Below, one piece after another: positions 23,413 through 34,249 of a stretch of 64,000 nucleotides of DNA (position 1 is the first letter of the stretch; every line of letters begins with the position of its first letter). This DNA is from Anaeramoeba flamelloides (taxonomy: Eukaryota; Metamonada; Anaeramoebidae): assembly GCA_027625915.1 (NCBI GenBank), contig JANTQA010000070.1, forward strand, positions 12,715,001-12,779,000, read 5' to 3'. The notes below the pieces were generated by a model. It did not search any database and was not told the origin of the DNA. It was given only the letters and a program-made list of their open reading frames with translations. The translations under genes were made by a program, and so were the position numbers.

Positions 23413-23978
23413 GAATGTTTAAATCCCGTTAATTATTATTATTATACGAAGATGAAGATATTTTGTCCATTAATTAATAGTACTATATATTCTTCTTCTT
23501 ATTCAAGGGTTGAAAATATGAAAGTAATTATACAGATTTTATCTGATGACTTTCCAATAGATTATTATTCTTATTTATTTTTGTATTCTATTTAGAATTT
23601 TTCATTTCTTCCTTATTGAAGATATTTTGTTAGTTTTTGTAAGTTCTGTTTGATCTAATAATTCATTTTTGTTTATTTTTGTGATATAATGAATTATTTC
23701 TTATAGATATAAAAAAACAAAGATTTTAATTTTCCAAATTTTAAGTGTGTATAAAAAATTTGATAATTCAGATTACCCTTCAAAGTCTAAAAAAACAAAG
23801 GGTGTAAAGATAAAATAATATTATCAACTAAAAAAAAATGAAATTTTTTTAAATATTAAAATAATATTGTTTAGTTTTGGAATCTTCATAGATATATTCT
23901 TGTTACCCAAGCTCTAATTAAAAAGAAGAATATTTTAATAATTCTTTTCTCAATTATTCTTTTTGTGAAATAGACTTT

Positions 23979-24215
23979 TTGAAGTATTACGGAAGAGTAA
24001 AAATAAAACCAAAACCAAAGAAAAATTACAATAATTTAACACCAATTACCCGTTTATTCTTAAATATCTATAAATTTATTCAACTTTCATTCAAAAACAC
24101 CAACCTTTTAGCGAATTTCATAAAAAAAAAAAATATTATTAGACAACCTTTAAAATTCATATTAGCCATTTGGGAAAAAAAGAAAAAAAGGAAAAAAAGT
24201 TCAACTTGGTTTTAA
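23979..24215 (+). CDS. possible exon or small ORF, unrecognised
   Basis: The frame holds LTPITRLFLNIYKFIQLSF and IRQPLKFILAIWEKKKK, plausible protein text in an otherwise empty region. No family recognised. It may be a remnant of a mobile-element ORF. Confidence 0.22.
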   Translation: MKYYGRVKIKPKPKKNYNNLTPITRLFLNIYKFIQLSFKNTNLLANFIKKKNIIRQPLKFILAIWEKKKKRKKSSTWF

Positions 24216-24479
24216 ATTGGGAAACTTAATAGGACCTTAATGAAAAATCAAAAGTAAGATCAAATAATTAAAAAAGAAAAAATTGATTATTAAAAAAGAA
24301 ATGGGGGACTCACCACAATAACAGTGTTTATAAAACTAACTCTTGGAATGGATTTTTCTGCGATTGATCTATCATTAAAAATTATTTAAAAAAATTAACG
24401 AATTTTTTGAGGATCTATAAAACTACTTCTACGATTCAGATAATCAAGGAAATTGAAATTGTTTTTATTGGTTTGATTG

Positions 24480-24625
24480 GAAATAATAGAATGGATTATT
24501 CTTTTAAGTTAATTTGTTTCTTTCCTTTTATTATTTTACTGATCTTACTTTTGTTATCAATATGTTTCACAATTAAAAACCATATTGAACTTTTTTCCCT
24601 GTTTAACTTTTTTTCTGGAATTAAA
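24480..24625 (+). repeat. dispersed repeat B, copy 3 (partial)
   Basis: Aligns with the right part of copies 1 and 2: GATCTTACTTTT and CATATTGAACTTTTTTCCCT. Confidence 0.45.
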
Positions 24626-24787
24626 AGTTACAGATGAATAGGCTGTGAACCAAAATAAAAAGTCATTACGATCTACACAAGTTAATCTCTTTTACTGTTT
24701 TCTAGAAACCCTATTTTAGTTTAAAAGACTTCTAATGACCGTATCTAGACACTAACGAGGATTCACTCTTTGAATTAGAAGATACAA

Positions 24788-25030
24788 ATACTGTTATTTT
24801 CCCATTAATAAATGAAAATTTTTATTTCAAGTTCCAAAACGAATATTAATGACTAGTGTTACAATCAAAATTGCAGAGTAAAAATTTTATCTTAGAGTTC
24901 AAGAAGGGAGTTTAATTAAATGTCTAAAAAAATCATTTCGAACTATGTCATAAAGATCTTTGGATTTTCTTCAACTTATAAATTTGAAAAATTTTTTGGA
25001 ATGTGAACTAAAAATTTTCATTTTTTAATT
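24788..25030 (+). repeat. dispersed repeat C, copy 2
   Basis: Same order of blocks as 5960-6205, ending in the shared GGAATGTGAACTAAAAATT. Confidence 0.6.
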
Positions 25031-25747
25031 GGCAAATAAGAGTTAAGTCAATTCATAATTTCTCTCCTTACGAGATAAAATGTTTTTTTAATTTAACCCT
25101 TAACAATAAAATCTTCTCCTAATTCAAGGATAGTAATCCTTAAACTATTTTACATTATTTAGGAAATTGTCAATGGACTTTCAATACGTCTTTTGGATTT
25201 TCATCAAACACCAACAATCAGCATTATTTAAACTTTCTTTGTTATTTGTTGTGAAATGAAGAATTTTTGAAAGGCATTATTTCACTAACACATTTATTTT
25301 TAAAGGCCCTACATTTATTTTATAATTTGGTTTTGAAATTGAATGATCTTTTCAAAGATACAAAAGAAAAACGATGAAAAAAAAAAAAAAAAGTAAGATC
25401 TTCTGAAAAGAATGATTTGATCATCATAAGTAAATTGATAAAAAAAACGTTGATTGTTATTTTTGTTGTTGTTGCATTTTCAAAAGTGAAAACCAAAAAT
25501 ATGTCCAACCTTTTTGGAGTTGTGTTTGAATAAATAAAAGAAAAAAAAAAAGAGGTATTTGGTTGAAAAAAAAAGTAAAATGAAAAAAAATTATAAAAAG
25601 TTTTTTCTTTTTTATTTTTTTTTTGTTTGAAAAACATCAAAAAAGGTTGTTTGTGTTTAAAGTTTTTTGAAAAAGAAGATTGCGATTTTGTAAGAACTAA
25701 GTCATAAATAGAAACACTCTTCTTGTTTAGATCTTGGATCTTCAAGT

Positions 25748-25900
25748 CTAGTTTTCAAAAAATTTTCTTAAAGGTTTAACTTCCTTTATGATAATGTGAC
25801 CAGCCTTTAAAAGACCAACACCAACAACAAATATTGCTGCTTTTTTTTTAAATTCTTTAATAGCTTCTTCGTTTGATAAAGGTTTATTTTGAAGTCTCAT
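25748..25900 (-). CDS. small single-pass membrane protein (TOM5-like architecture)
   Basis: An uninterrupted 50-aa frame, MRLQNKPLSNEEAIKEFKKK, then hydrophobic AAIFVVGVGLLKAGHIII, then KEVKPLRKFFEN. Charged N-terminus, one membrane span near residues 21-38 and a short basic tail match the layout of small mitochondrial or hydrogenosomal translocase subunits such as TOM5. This is a resemblance of architecture only, not sequence proof. Codon content is clearly better than the surrounding DNA. The 141-aa frame just downstream (25320-25745) is low-complexity shadow. Confidence 0.6.
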   Translation of the reverse strand: MRLQNKPLSNEEAIKEFKKKAAIFVVGVGLLKAGHIIIKEVKPLRKFFEN

Positions 25901-26246
25901 TTGGAAATAATTGGTGTGCAAAAATGAAGAAAAATGACTTTTATCAAAGTTAAACCAGTAAAATCAATTATTTGGAATGGTCACTATTTCAAAGCTTGTT
26001 GTTCAGGAAGTATTTTTTAATGTTGAATTGTTTAATAAAGATGGTTAAACAAAAACAAATTAGTTTTTGATTTTGGTTTTGTGAATCTGAGTAATTTTTC
26101 CTTGAGAATCTTGTTGTTTTTTTAAGAAATTCTTCAAGGGTGTGGTATATGAAACAAATTGTATATAGAAAAAAATTCCCATGTTGTTTGTATAAATATC
26201 TAACATTCTTAACTATTCAGCTCTTCTTTGTAAAAAAAAGTTCAAC

Positions 26247-26680
26247 ATGATTGTGAATTCGGAAATATTTCTAATAACCTGGCAACTAGTGCACATGTGC
26301 AAAAATTCAAAAATGAAAGATTCCAAATTTTAGTGTTTCAAGTTTTCTTCATTACTGTGGCTTCAATAACATTGATAAAACATAGTTATCGTCCTTTAAA
26401 AAGTCCTTTCTCTTTTTGTTTAATAAATATTTCCATTTTTTGTCTTTTTTTTCTTTCTTCGATCGTAACTTTATGATTGCTTTTCTTTTCGGTGGTATTT
26501 GAGAAATACATTATTAAAAAGGATTTTCAAGAAAGAGATGTGTTTTCAGAAATAATTTGTAATGGAGTATACCCAACTCTCGTTAGACAGCAAAAAAACA
26601 CTTTCTTAAAAATCACCAGATGTAAAATTCATTTTTCCCACTTTTTTTCAAGAAAATTCCTTTTTAACAAATTTTCTTGA
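26247..26680 (+). pseudogene. possible multi-pass membrane protein remnant
   Basis: One frame runs FQILVFQVFFITVASITLIK, HSYRPLKSPFSF and hydr​ophobic LINISIFCLFFLSSIVTL, meets a stop at about 26474, then continues KYIIKKDFQERDVFSEIICN and GVYPTLVRQQKNTF. An earlier frame from ATG 26247 (MIVNSEIFLITWQLVHMC) is out of register. The stop could lie in a 39-nt GT-AG intron (GTAACTTTATG...TTTGAG), but that is shorter than the firmly placed introns here. Two or more membrane spans are likely. No family is recognised. Confidence 0.35.
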
Positions 26681-26960
26681 CAAAGCTTTTGCAAACATTC
26701 ATTTTAGCTGGAATAAAGAAAAATTAGAATTTACAATTAATTAGCCAAATCCCTAACAAAAGAACTATAAGCTAACAACACTTACTCGGATTAATCAAAT
26801 ATTTTGGAATTATGACCTGAATATATAGAGGTAGATAAATATACAGTTGCTATTAGCACCTTCTGGCATTCGTTGGTTATTGTCTTTTGTTTGACATTTT
26901 TTTTTCTTTTTTTTCAATTTTTTTTCTTTTTTTTATTAAAAAAAATTTTAAAAAAACCTT

Positions 26961-27145
26961 CACTAAAATTTTCGATCATCTTCAAAAGTTCGATCAATGG
27001 ACCAGCTTTATTTCAATGAAATAAAGCCAATAATTTGAGAACACCACTCTGCTAAAATTTCGACACACTTCGCAAGTTCGATCAATTACATGACTTTATT
27101 TCATTGAAATAAAGCAGATAATATCATAGACACCTATACACCAAA
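26961..27145. repeat. imperfect tandem pair with perfect palindromes
   Basis: Two units of about 88 bp share TCGA..A..CTTC..AAGTTCG, then ATCAAT and a CTTTATTTCA(A/T)TGAAATAAAG palindrome, each followed by A.ATAAT. The palindromes centre near 27021 and 27110. The region is less A+T-rich than its surroundings. Function unknown; a structured RNA or regulatory site is possible. Confidence 0.5.
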
Positions 27146-27443
27146 AATTCATAGAACACGCCCAAGTCTCAGAAACGAAGCATGTCTCACACAAGATTAT
27201 CTTTAAGGAAGTAAGCACCATTTACCGCTTTGAAAAATTTTAATTGTGTGAACTTACTTAAAAATAATTGAGTATCACCAGGGATTGAAACTTTGAAACC
27301 AAAATACCCTTCGCCACTTTATTTGTGAAAAGAAACTCAAGTAATTCAGAGTTGAATCTTTCATTTTTCGATTTTTTCAACATTTTTTTTTGATTTAATT
27401 TTTGGTTTTATTAAATTTGGTTTTGGATCCAGAAATACTGGAA

Positions 27444-27784
27444 ATGAGTAAAATTAATCAAAGAGTAAACAAAAAAAATAGACCCGAAAAGGTGTGTAAA
27501 AAAAAATAAATCTTTTCTTTGAGAAGACTAAACACGAAAGAAAACCATTTACAAATAAATTTGTTGAAATCCAGAATGAAAAAAAAACCGACTATTATGG
27601 CCTATTTTCGAATATTGGTTTTCATTATCTTTTTAATTTGTATGAATACAAACAAGTTATCAGCTGGATTTTCTCGCCCCGTTACTATTTGTTATTATTT
27701 AACAAAACATTTTTTTACAAATTTGTTTTCAAAATTCTTTTTTCTAATATTTTTATCAAACAAAACCAAAATAAAGAATACTAA
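27444..27784 (+). CDS. possible gene start with very short introns, unrecognised
   Basis: Joining 27444-27491, 27524-27617 and 27657-27784 across GT-AG gaps of 32 and 39 nt gives a continuous 89-aa frame: MSKINQRVNKKNRPEK, then KPFTNKFVEIQNEKKTDYYG, then hydrophobic SWIFSRPYYLLLFNK. A further coding-like piece in another frame lies at about 27791-27950 (IPKIWTRFKLLREQKYYTL, then membrane-like residues). It may be a multi-pass membrane protein or its remnant. The proposed introns are much shorter than the 123-317 nt of the well-supported ones, which lowers confidence. Confidence 0.3.
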
Positions 27785-27979
27785 ACTAAATTCCAAAAAT
27801 TTGGACACGGTTTAAACTGTTGAGAGAACAAAAATACTACACTTTAAATTCAATTTGGGAAAGGATTTTGATTTTACAACTATTTTCATTTTTTGTCTTT
27901 TTTGTTTTGTTTTCATTTCCTTTTTTTCTGTCTCGTAATCTGTTTGGTTAGATCTAGATTTTTTTTTCGATGGTTGGTA

Positions 27980-28165
27980 GATGGTTAGTGTTGGATTTGT
28001 TTAATATAGAAAAATCACATACAATTGGTTGATGGTATCTAATTATTTGATCGATCAACAATTGTTGGTGAAATTTAAACATATTTACCAATATACATTT
28101 TTTGTTCCACTCGTTTCATTATTTTGGACACACCGATTTTTATATTTTTGAGTTTTATATTTTTT
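27980..28165 (+). repeat. duplicated segment, copy 1
   Basis: TCTAATTATTTGATCGATCA followed by AAATTT...TTTACCAATA and ACAC...TTTT.GAGTTTTTAT recurs at 29335-29480 in the same order and orientation. Confidence 0.5.
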
Positions 28166-28891
28166 TCTTTTATTTGGATTAAAATTAATACTTATTAAAA
28201 ACATTAATACTAAATAACTTGAATTTGTTTTTGGATTGAGTTTGGAAAAATATAATAAATTGGGGTTTATTTTTAATTATTTTTGATTTTGGATGTGCCC
28301 AAATTTTTGGAATGGGGCTTATTTCAAAAAAAAAAAAAAAAAAACAATAAAAGATTTGAATTCTCGGATCAAAAAACAGTTACAAAATATTCAACCCAAA
28401 ATAAATGAAAATTTTAGAAAAAAATCCAATCAGACTCATAATTATTTTAATTCTCGTTTTAATGGAAAATAAATAATTATAAAATCAATCGAATTCGTAT
28501 ATTAAATCTTTATTTCTGAAGAGGAATTTAATAAATATCTGATTTTCTTAACCCAATCAAGAATTCGATGAATTAAATGAAAATACCAAATTCAATTCAT
28601 CTTGGAAATTCTTTTAGAAATAAAAAAGTAATTTTTGTTTCTCAAAAATTTCACTAACAAAAGTATTTCCATATAGAATTAAAAATAAAACCAAATAAAG
28701 AATAAGTATTTGTGTCAAATTGTACAGATAAGATTAAGAAATAAATAATTTGTATTTATTTTTTTTTGTTCAATTTTTTCATTTTTTTGATTTCCATTTT
28801 TTAGTTGGAATCGAAATATCTTATACTAGGATTTATTCCACTCTTGTCTTTATTAAAATATCAATATATTTGGTTAAAGAAATGAATTAAA
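28166..28891. other. non-coding A+T-rich stretch
   Basis: No gene-like frame. Ends at MITE copy 3. Confidence 0.5.
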
Positions 28892-28893
28892 TA

Positions 28894-29091
28894 CAGTCAG
28901 TTTCATTTTTAAGGCACAAACTTTCAACGAAATTTAAGACACAATATAAATCTCAAATTAAAGCACAAAATTCAAATTCTAGTAAAAATAAATAGAAAAA
29001 AAAAAAAATTACAAATTTTGTGCCTTAATTTGAGATTTTTTTGTGCCTTAAATTTAGTTGAAAGTTTGTGCCTTAAAAGTGAAACTGACTG
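28894..29091. mobile_element. palindromic MITE 'CAGTC', copy 3
   Basis: A 198-bp copy with intact CAGTCAGTTTCA ends and TA on both sides (28892-28893, 29092-29093). Close to copy 1 in sequence. Confidence 0.88.
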
Positions 29092-29334
29092 TAATAATTC
29101 AGTTTTGTATAAATGATTACATTCAAAATTTAAAAAAAATGTACTTACCCCCTTAAGGAATGAAATAATTTTGATTTAACAAAATATGAAAATCATTTTT
29201 TCATCTTTTTAGTTTTTATTTTCATTTCATTTTTTGGAAAACTTTTTTAATTTGATTGATATGGTTTTTCCAATGAATGATATAATGTAACAGTATTGGA
29301 TTTTTCAAAATAGAAGAACAAAAATAATATAACT

Positions 29335-29480
29335 AGATTGTCTCTAATTATTTGATCGATCAATATTCCTAATAGAATTTTTAGAAATTTACCAATAATT
29401 TTTTTTGTTTTTTTCTCTCAAAAAATTTAAATTAACACACTCTTGGTTTAATTTTTTTTTTTGTTTTGTGAGTTTTTATA
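29335..29480 (+). repeat. duplicated segment, copy 2
   Basis: Counterpart of 27980-28165, sharing TCTAATTATTTGATCGATCA and the TTTACCAATA block. Confidence 0.5.
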
Positions 29481-29539
29481 AGTTTTTTACTCTTCAAGTG
29501 TATATTTCAAATAAAATTTTAACCAATTATATGGAAATC

Positions 29540-29593
<54 letters not shown>

Positions 29594-29612
29594 TACTACT
29601 ACTATTATTATT
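29540..29612. repeat. (ATT)n microsatellite
   Basis: About 23 trinucleotide units with a short CTA interruption near 29592-29602. Read in frame it encodes Tyr, so the ORF over it is an artefact. Confidence 0.95.
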
Positions 29613-29642
29613 AAAACTCTTATTATTTAATATAATTTTCAG

Positions 29643-29820
29643 TTATGGGCCATCATGGAATAATCAAAAAGAAATTGGAAAACAAATAAAAATATCAATT
29701 ATGGCCACTAATTTTTATGATTTAAAAAATGATACAGTTTTTGAATTATTAAAAAAAATAAAATTTATCAAAAAATCGTGGTTCGATCCACATTTACCCC
29801 GATTCTTAAATATTAAATAA
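29643..29820 (+). CDS. terminal exon of an unidentified gene
   Basis: After a TTTTCAG acceptor the frame YGPSWNNQKEIGKQIKISI, MATNFYDLKNDTVFELLKK, IKFIKKSWFDPHLPRFLNIK runs to a stop at 29818-29820. The balanced composition (Trp, Pro, His, Asp) is unlike the intergenic DNA. No upstream exon was found nearby, and the family is not recognised. Given the 10.8-kb intron elsewhere, upstream exons could be distant. Confidence 0.45.
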
Positions 29821-32494
29821 TTTCTTTTTCTTTTAACTATTACAATTTTTAATTATAAAATTAGATCTTATCTTTCTTTTTATTACTTTTTATATCTTTT
29901 AATATTTTAATTCAAAATTATTTATATATATATATTGAACCATCATTTTTTTACTTTTTTTTCTATTTGTTTTTTCTTCATCAAATTCAATAAATTTTGA
30001 GTAAACATAATTTTATTTGTTTTTTCATGATAGTTTGAGTAATTTCGAGGAGTAAATGAAAATTTGGAAAATTATTAATTAAAAGGGGGTAACTGCTGCC
30101 CAAAAAAAGTAGATTTTTTTTCAACTAAATTTCAATCGATGCCAAACCAGTTTATTTTGGAATTTTTTGTATTTTTTTTGACTTTTTTTTTTATTATCTA
30201 GGGTTCAGGTATTCTGAGCCTTGAGGGCAACCTTCAAAATGTCTTTTTGAAAAAAGTTAGAAGGGGCTTGAAAACGAAAAAATTCAAAAATCTTAATTTT
30301 ATTATAAAAGTTCAAAAAAAAAAAAAAAAAATCTTCATAATTCAGAACACTAATTATCAAATTTTAATAAAAATCCTATTTATTTAAAAAGGTGATATAT
30401 TTTTTTATGTCTATCTTTACAGAAAGTGAAATATATATTAGAGATGAATTTTTTTTTTTTTAATAATTTTTTTTTTTTTTTTGGTAAAATTTTATTTCCA
30501 AATAATGTGTTACTGGATGTTAATGTTTTTAATAACACATCATTAAATCAAACAATAATCAAAATTATATCTTTTTGGAAATTTTAATACTCGTAAAAAA
30601 AAAAAATGATAAAAAAAAAATTACAAAAATTTAAAATTATTTTTTCTCTAGTGATTTTAATAGGAAAAAAAAACAGAATTTTTTCCACTTTTTGAGAATA
30701 AAAACGGAAAAAATTAAGATATTGGAAAATTGACTTTCTGTTTTATTTAGGTACTATGTTGTGAAACGAATTTTCACTCTTAAAAAATTTTTAATTTTTA
30801 AAAAAAATCGTAAAAAAAAATTTGCACTTGTGTGTAAGAACAATGAAAAGCATCAAAAAATAAATAAAAATAAACAAAAAGATGTGGTATACATAATAAC
30901 TTTTATAATTATCCTATCTTTTGGTATTGTGTTTTTCTTTGATATCTCAATTATTTGTAAATTTATTCTCCAAATGTTTTATATTATTTTTGGGAGTTAT
31001 CAAAAAAAAATCTTTAGATTTCAATAAAAAAGGAGATCAAAACGAGATATATTGATTTGATTCATAATAAAATAATAATTTATTCTTTAAAGTTAAATAA
31101 AATGTGCAAAAATTGATGTCTTTATATTTTCAGTTTTTTTACCAAATTAATCAAGATCTTTGAAAATAATTTTTGATCTATGGTCTCTTATTCAATAATA
31201 TTGTTTATTTTATACCTAGATTTTAAAAAGTCAAAAATTAAAAAATCCTAAAAATTAAAAAAAAATCAATTATTAATCTGATTCTGACTATTGGTCAAAT
31301 TATTTAAAATTTGATTAAAAATTCCAAGTGAAAAAATTTTCAAATTTTGCAAAAAAAAATATTAGTTTTTTTTAAAATTTATTTTATATTTTTTTTTATT
31401 TTTAAATTATTTTAAATATCAACAATATAGATATTGATATTGAATATTAACCAACAGATATTCCGATTTTTCAATGTGATGTCAAAAAATCTTTTGAAAT
31501 GAATAAATCATTTAATCAAGTATTTTACGTAAAAAGTTGGGGTACATAAGCCACCAAAAGATTTACTAGTAAAGTATGTTGCATTTTAATCCTTAAAAAT
31601 AAGAATTTTTTGACGTCTAGACAAACTTTTCAAATTTTTTTTTTTTTTTTATTTTGACAAAATTTGGAAAAATAATAAAATCACAATAACCAAGAAACAT
31701 TTTTCAAATTTTGAAAAATTATTTTCAAGTTTTTTTTTATAGTAGAAATTATACAAATTTTAATTATAATATTTTCTTTCAAAGATAATTGTTTATAAAT
31801 TCTATATCGTATAATCCTTTCATAACAACTTAAATTAGAATTTTTGTTTCAAAGGCAATTATTATTTTTTGGGGTTCTCAGGAATATATATATATATGTA
31901 TGTATGTATGTATTTATGTATCACTGACTAGAAAGAGAATCTGATAAATTAAATATAATAAAATATGTTTCATTTGATCAAAGAAAAATACTATAATAAA
32001 AAACAAGTATAAATTGATGGTATTTTATTATCAATTTTCTTCTAGATACATTCCAATTTTCTTTTTTGTGTTTTCTCAAAAGTTTTCAATAAAGAAAATT
32101 ATTTTTGAGTACTGAAATACAATTACACAAAACCACTCAAACATGTTAAATTTTATATGCACCTTTAAATGACCATGAAAGCAAACAATGAAATATTTTT
32201 AGAAATACTCATTAATAAATAGATTTTTTTTAAAAAAAACTCGAAAGTGAAATAATTAATACACTAAACTTTAATTTCACTTTAAAAAAACCAGTTAATT
32301 TAATGACTATTTACAAAAATAATAAAAACCAATTTAATCAAAAAAGTATTCTTAACCTAACCATTATTATATTTCAAAAAATTTTGAATTTTATAAATTT
32401 TTTTTTAGAAGAATAAAATATGATTTTTTTTTTTCTGAAAAATTTTGCTATTGATAACCAATTTTAGAAAAACAGATTTGAAATTATTATATAA
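29821..32494. other. non-coding stretch
   Basis: Nothing firm. An 88-aa plus-strand frame at 30761-31027 has a membrane-like segment near its end but no other coding sign. A (GTAT)n-like microsatellite lies at about 31890-31920. Confidence 0.45.
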
Positions 32495-33768
32495 TAGAAG
32501 CTTTGATGATATATATACTTAAGTCATGATAAAGTTAGAAAAATCGCGATAATTTCGATCAAATCGAGATAATATCAGAAAATCGCGATATTCAATATTA
32601 TCGCGATAATATAACAAATCGCAATAATTCTATAAAATCGCGATAAATGCCAAAATATCGCGATTAAAAAGTAATCGCAAAATAGCAGTTGTTAGCTGTT
32701 TAAGCCTCATTAAGCAATTTTTTATAAAGAATTTTTTTATGATCAACATATAGATTATGTTAAAAAAAGTTATTCTTTCAAAAAAAAACAAAAAAGATAC
32801 TTGATTCAATCAAAGATCAGATCAAAGAGTTTTATTGTATTTTCTATTGATTTAAAATACAAACCTATCGATCCTCAAGATCAACAACAATAATGACTAA
32901 ATATCAATAAATATTTTCTCAGTTAATCGTCGTGTTGTTAATTGTGTTGAATAAAAGAGCTTCTAAAACAACTAACCCTATACTCTTTCTTTAAAGAATG
33001 TGTTTTTGGATTTACAATATTTTCATTTTTTCTCCGAAAGCGGAAAGGAGTTGGATAACTTTTCAAAAGCTTTCACAACATTCTAATCATATTTGTACCA
33101 ATTATTAAGATTTTTTATACAATTGTTGTCTTCTTGTTCTTTTCCTCTTCTTTGAGTATCTTTATATTGTACAGAAAACATAGTTCGAATTTGAATGGGT
33201 TTTTGTTTAATCTATCACCAATAAGAAGAAAAATTACTCTTTATTCTTTTTGGTTATTTGACCTATGAAGGTAACAACCCCATTTTAAAAAAACACATCT
33301 ATTTTATATTCAAGTAGATTGTAAAAATGGGTATTATTAGTTTGATCATATAATTCTTTTGAAATTTTATATTTAGTAAAAAAAAAAAATGAAAAGCAAA
33401 AATTGTTCCACTACAAACAAATCCATTATTTTGATAAAGTTTTGGGTCTTTCAAAACTTTCAAACACTTGAAGACAATTTACAAACATTACAAACACTTT
33501 CAAGCATTTTTAAAGGGGGAAAGCGTTGTGAAAGTCTCAAGGATTTTTAAAAGTCAAGTTATTTTTTTTAGGGTGATTTCAAAAAAATAATTTTCAATGA
33601 TTTATTGCGATTTTTATTTTTGTGATAATTATTTTATCGATGATAATTTGGAATTTAGTGATTGTATGATTTTTTCCTGATAAAGTTGGACTAATGACGA
33701 TTTTTTTAATATTATCGCAGATTTAAGTTTTAATATCGTGATAAAAGATGTTATCATCAAAACCTCTG
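32495..33768. mobile_element. possible hAT-like DNA element with subterminal repeats
   Basis: Ends TAGAAGCTTTGATGATA (left) and TATCATCAAAACCTCTG (right) are imperfect inverses that fit the C/T-A-G termini of hAT elements. The left 200 bp hold about eight copies of (A)TCGCGATAA-like motifs, and the right 180 bp hold inverted TTATCGCG-like motifs. The 8-bp flanks are not identical. A minus-strand coding-like scrap (MFSVQYKDTQRRGKEQ...KNLNNWYKYD, then AFEKLSNSFPLSEKK) lies at about 33036-33185 and may be what is left of its gene. Confidence 0.45.
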
Positions 33769-34210
33769 ATAATCAGCACGACTCTTTTCCTTGAGAAATA
33801 AAATTATTATCTAAATCGAAGTTAAATACAAGTAAAATATTTGAATAAAACAGTCAATTGTCCAAAACGACATATCTTATTATTATTATAATCAATTTAA
33901 CTTTGAATTATTACTTCCAATAGATGCATTAATTATTTGATTAATAATAATAATAATAAAAATAAAAATTGTAAGTATTCAGTTTATATCGTTTAAAAAT
34001 TTATAATCAACAAATATTTAAAAAATGGATCAAAAAAATGAAAAATAGTATTTTTAAAAAAATAGTGAATTTTTATTTTTAAAATCGGTAAATAATTAAA
34101 AAAAAATAAAAAAACAATCATTTAATTATTTTCCGAAAAAAAAAAAAAACAAAAACAACAAAAAAAAAATTACCCTCTATTTTATTTTTATTTGATATAT
34201 AAATTTTATT

Positions 34211-34243
<33 letters not shown>

Positions 34244-34249
34244 TTTGTT
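33769..34249. other. 3' flank of the AP-1 mu gene
   Basis: Non-coding. Contains an (ATAC)n microsatellite at about 34211-34236, shortly after the AP-1 mu stop codon. Confidence 0.5.

Noticed and set aside
26460-26480. TGA possibly read as tryptophan in a membrane-protein frame
   Set aside because: Well-supported genes in the window end normally and use TGG for Trp; a decayed gene or short intron is simpler.
27258-27383. 41-aa minus-strand ORF (starts MLKKSKNERFNSELLEF) with GTAAGT right after its stop
   Set aside because: No family, overlapping alternative frames are equally open, and the adjacent donor cannot be used without including the stop.
29770-29800. GGTTCGATCC resembling a tRNA T-loop
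   Set aside because: No acceptor, D or anticodon arms fit around it, and it lies in the coding exon 29643-29820.
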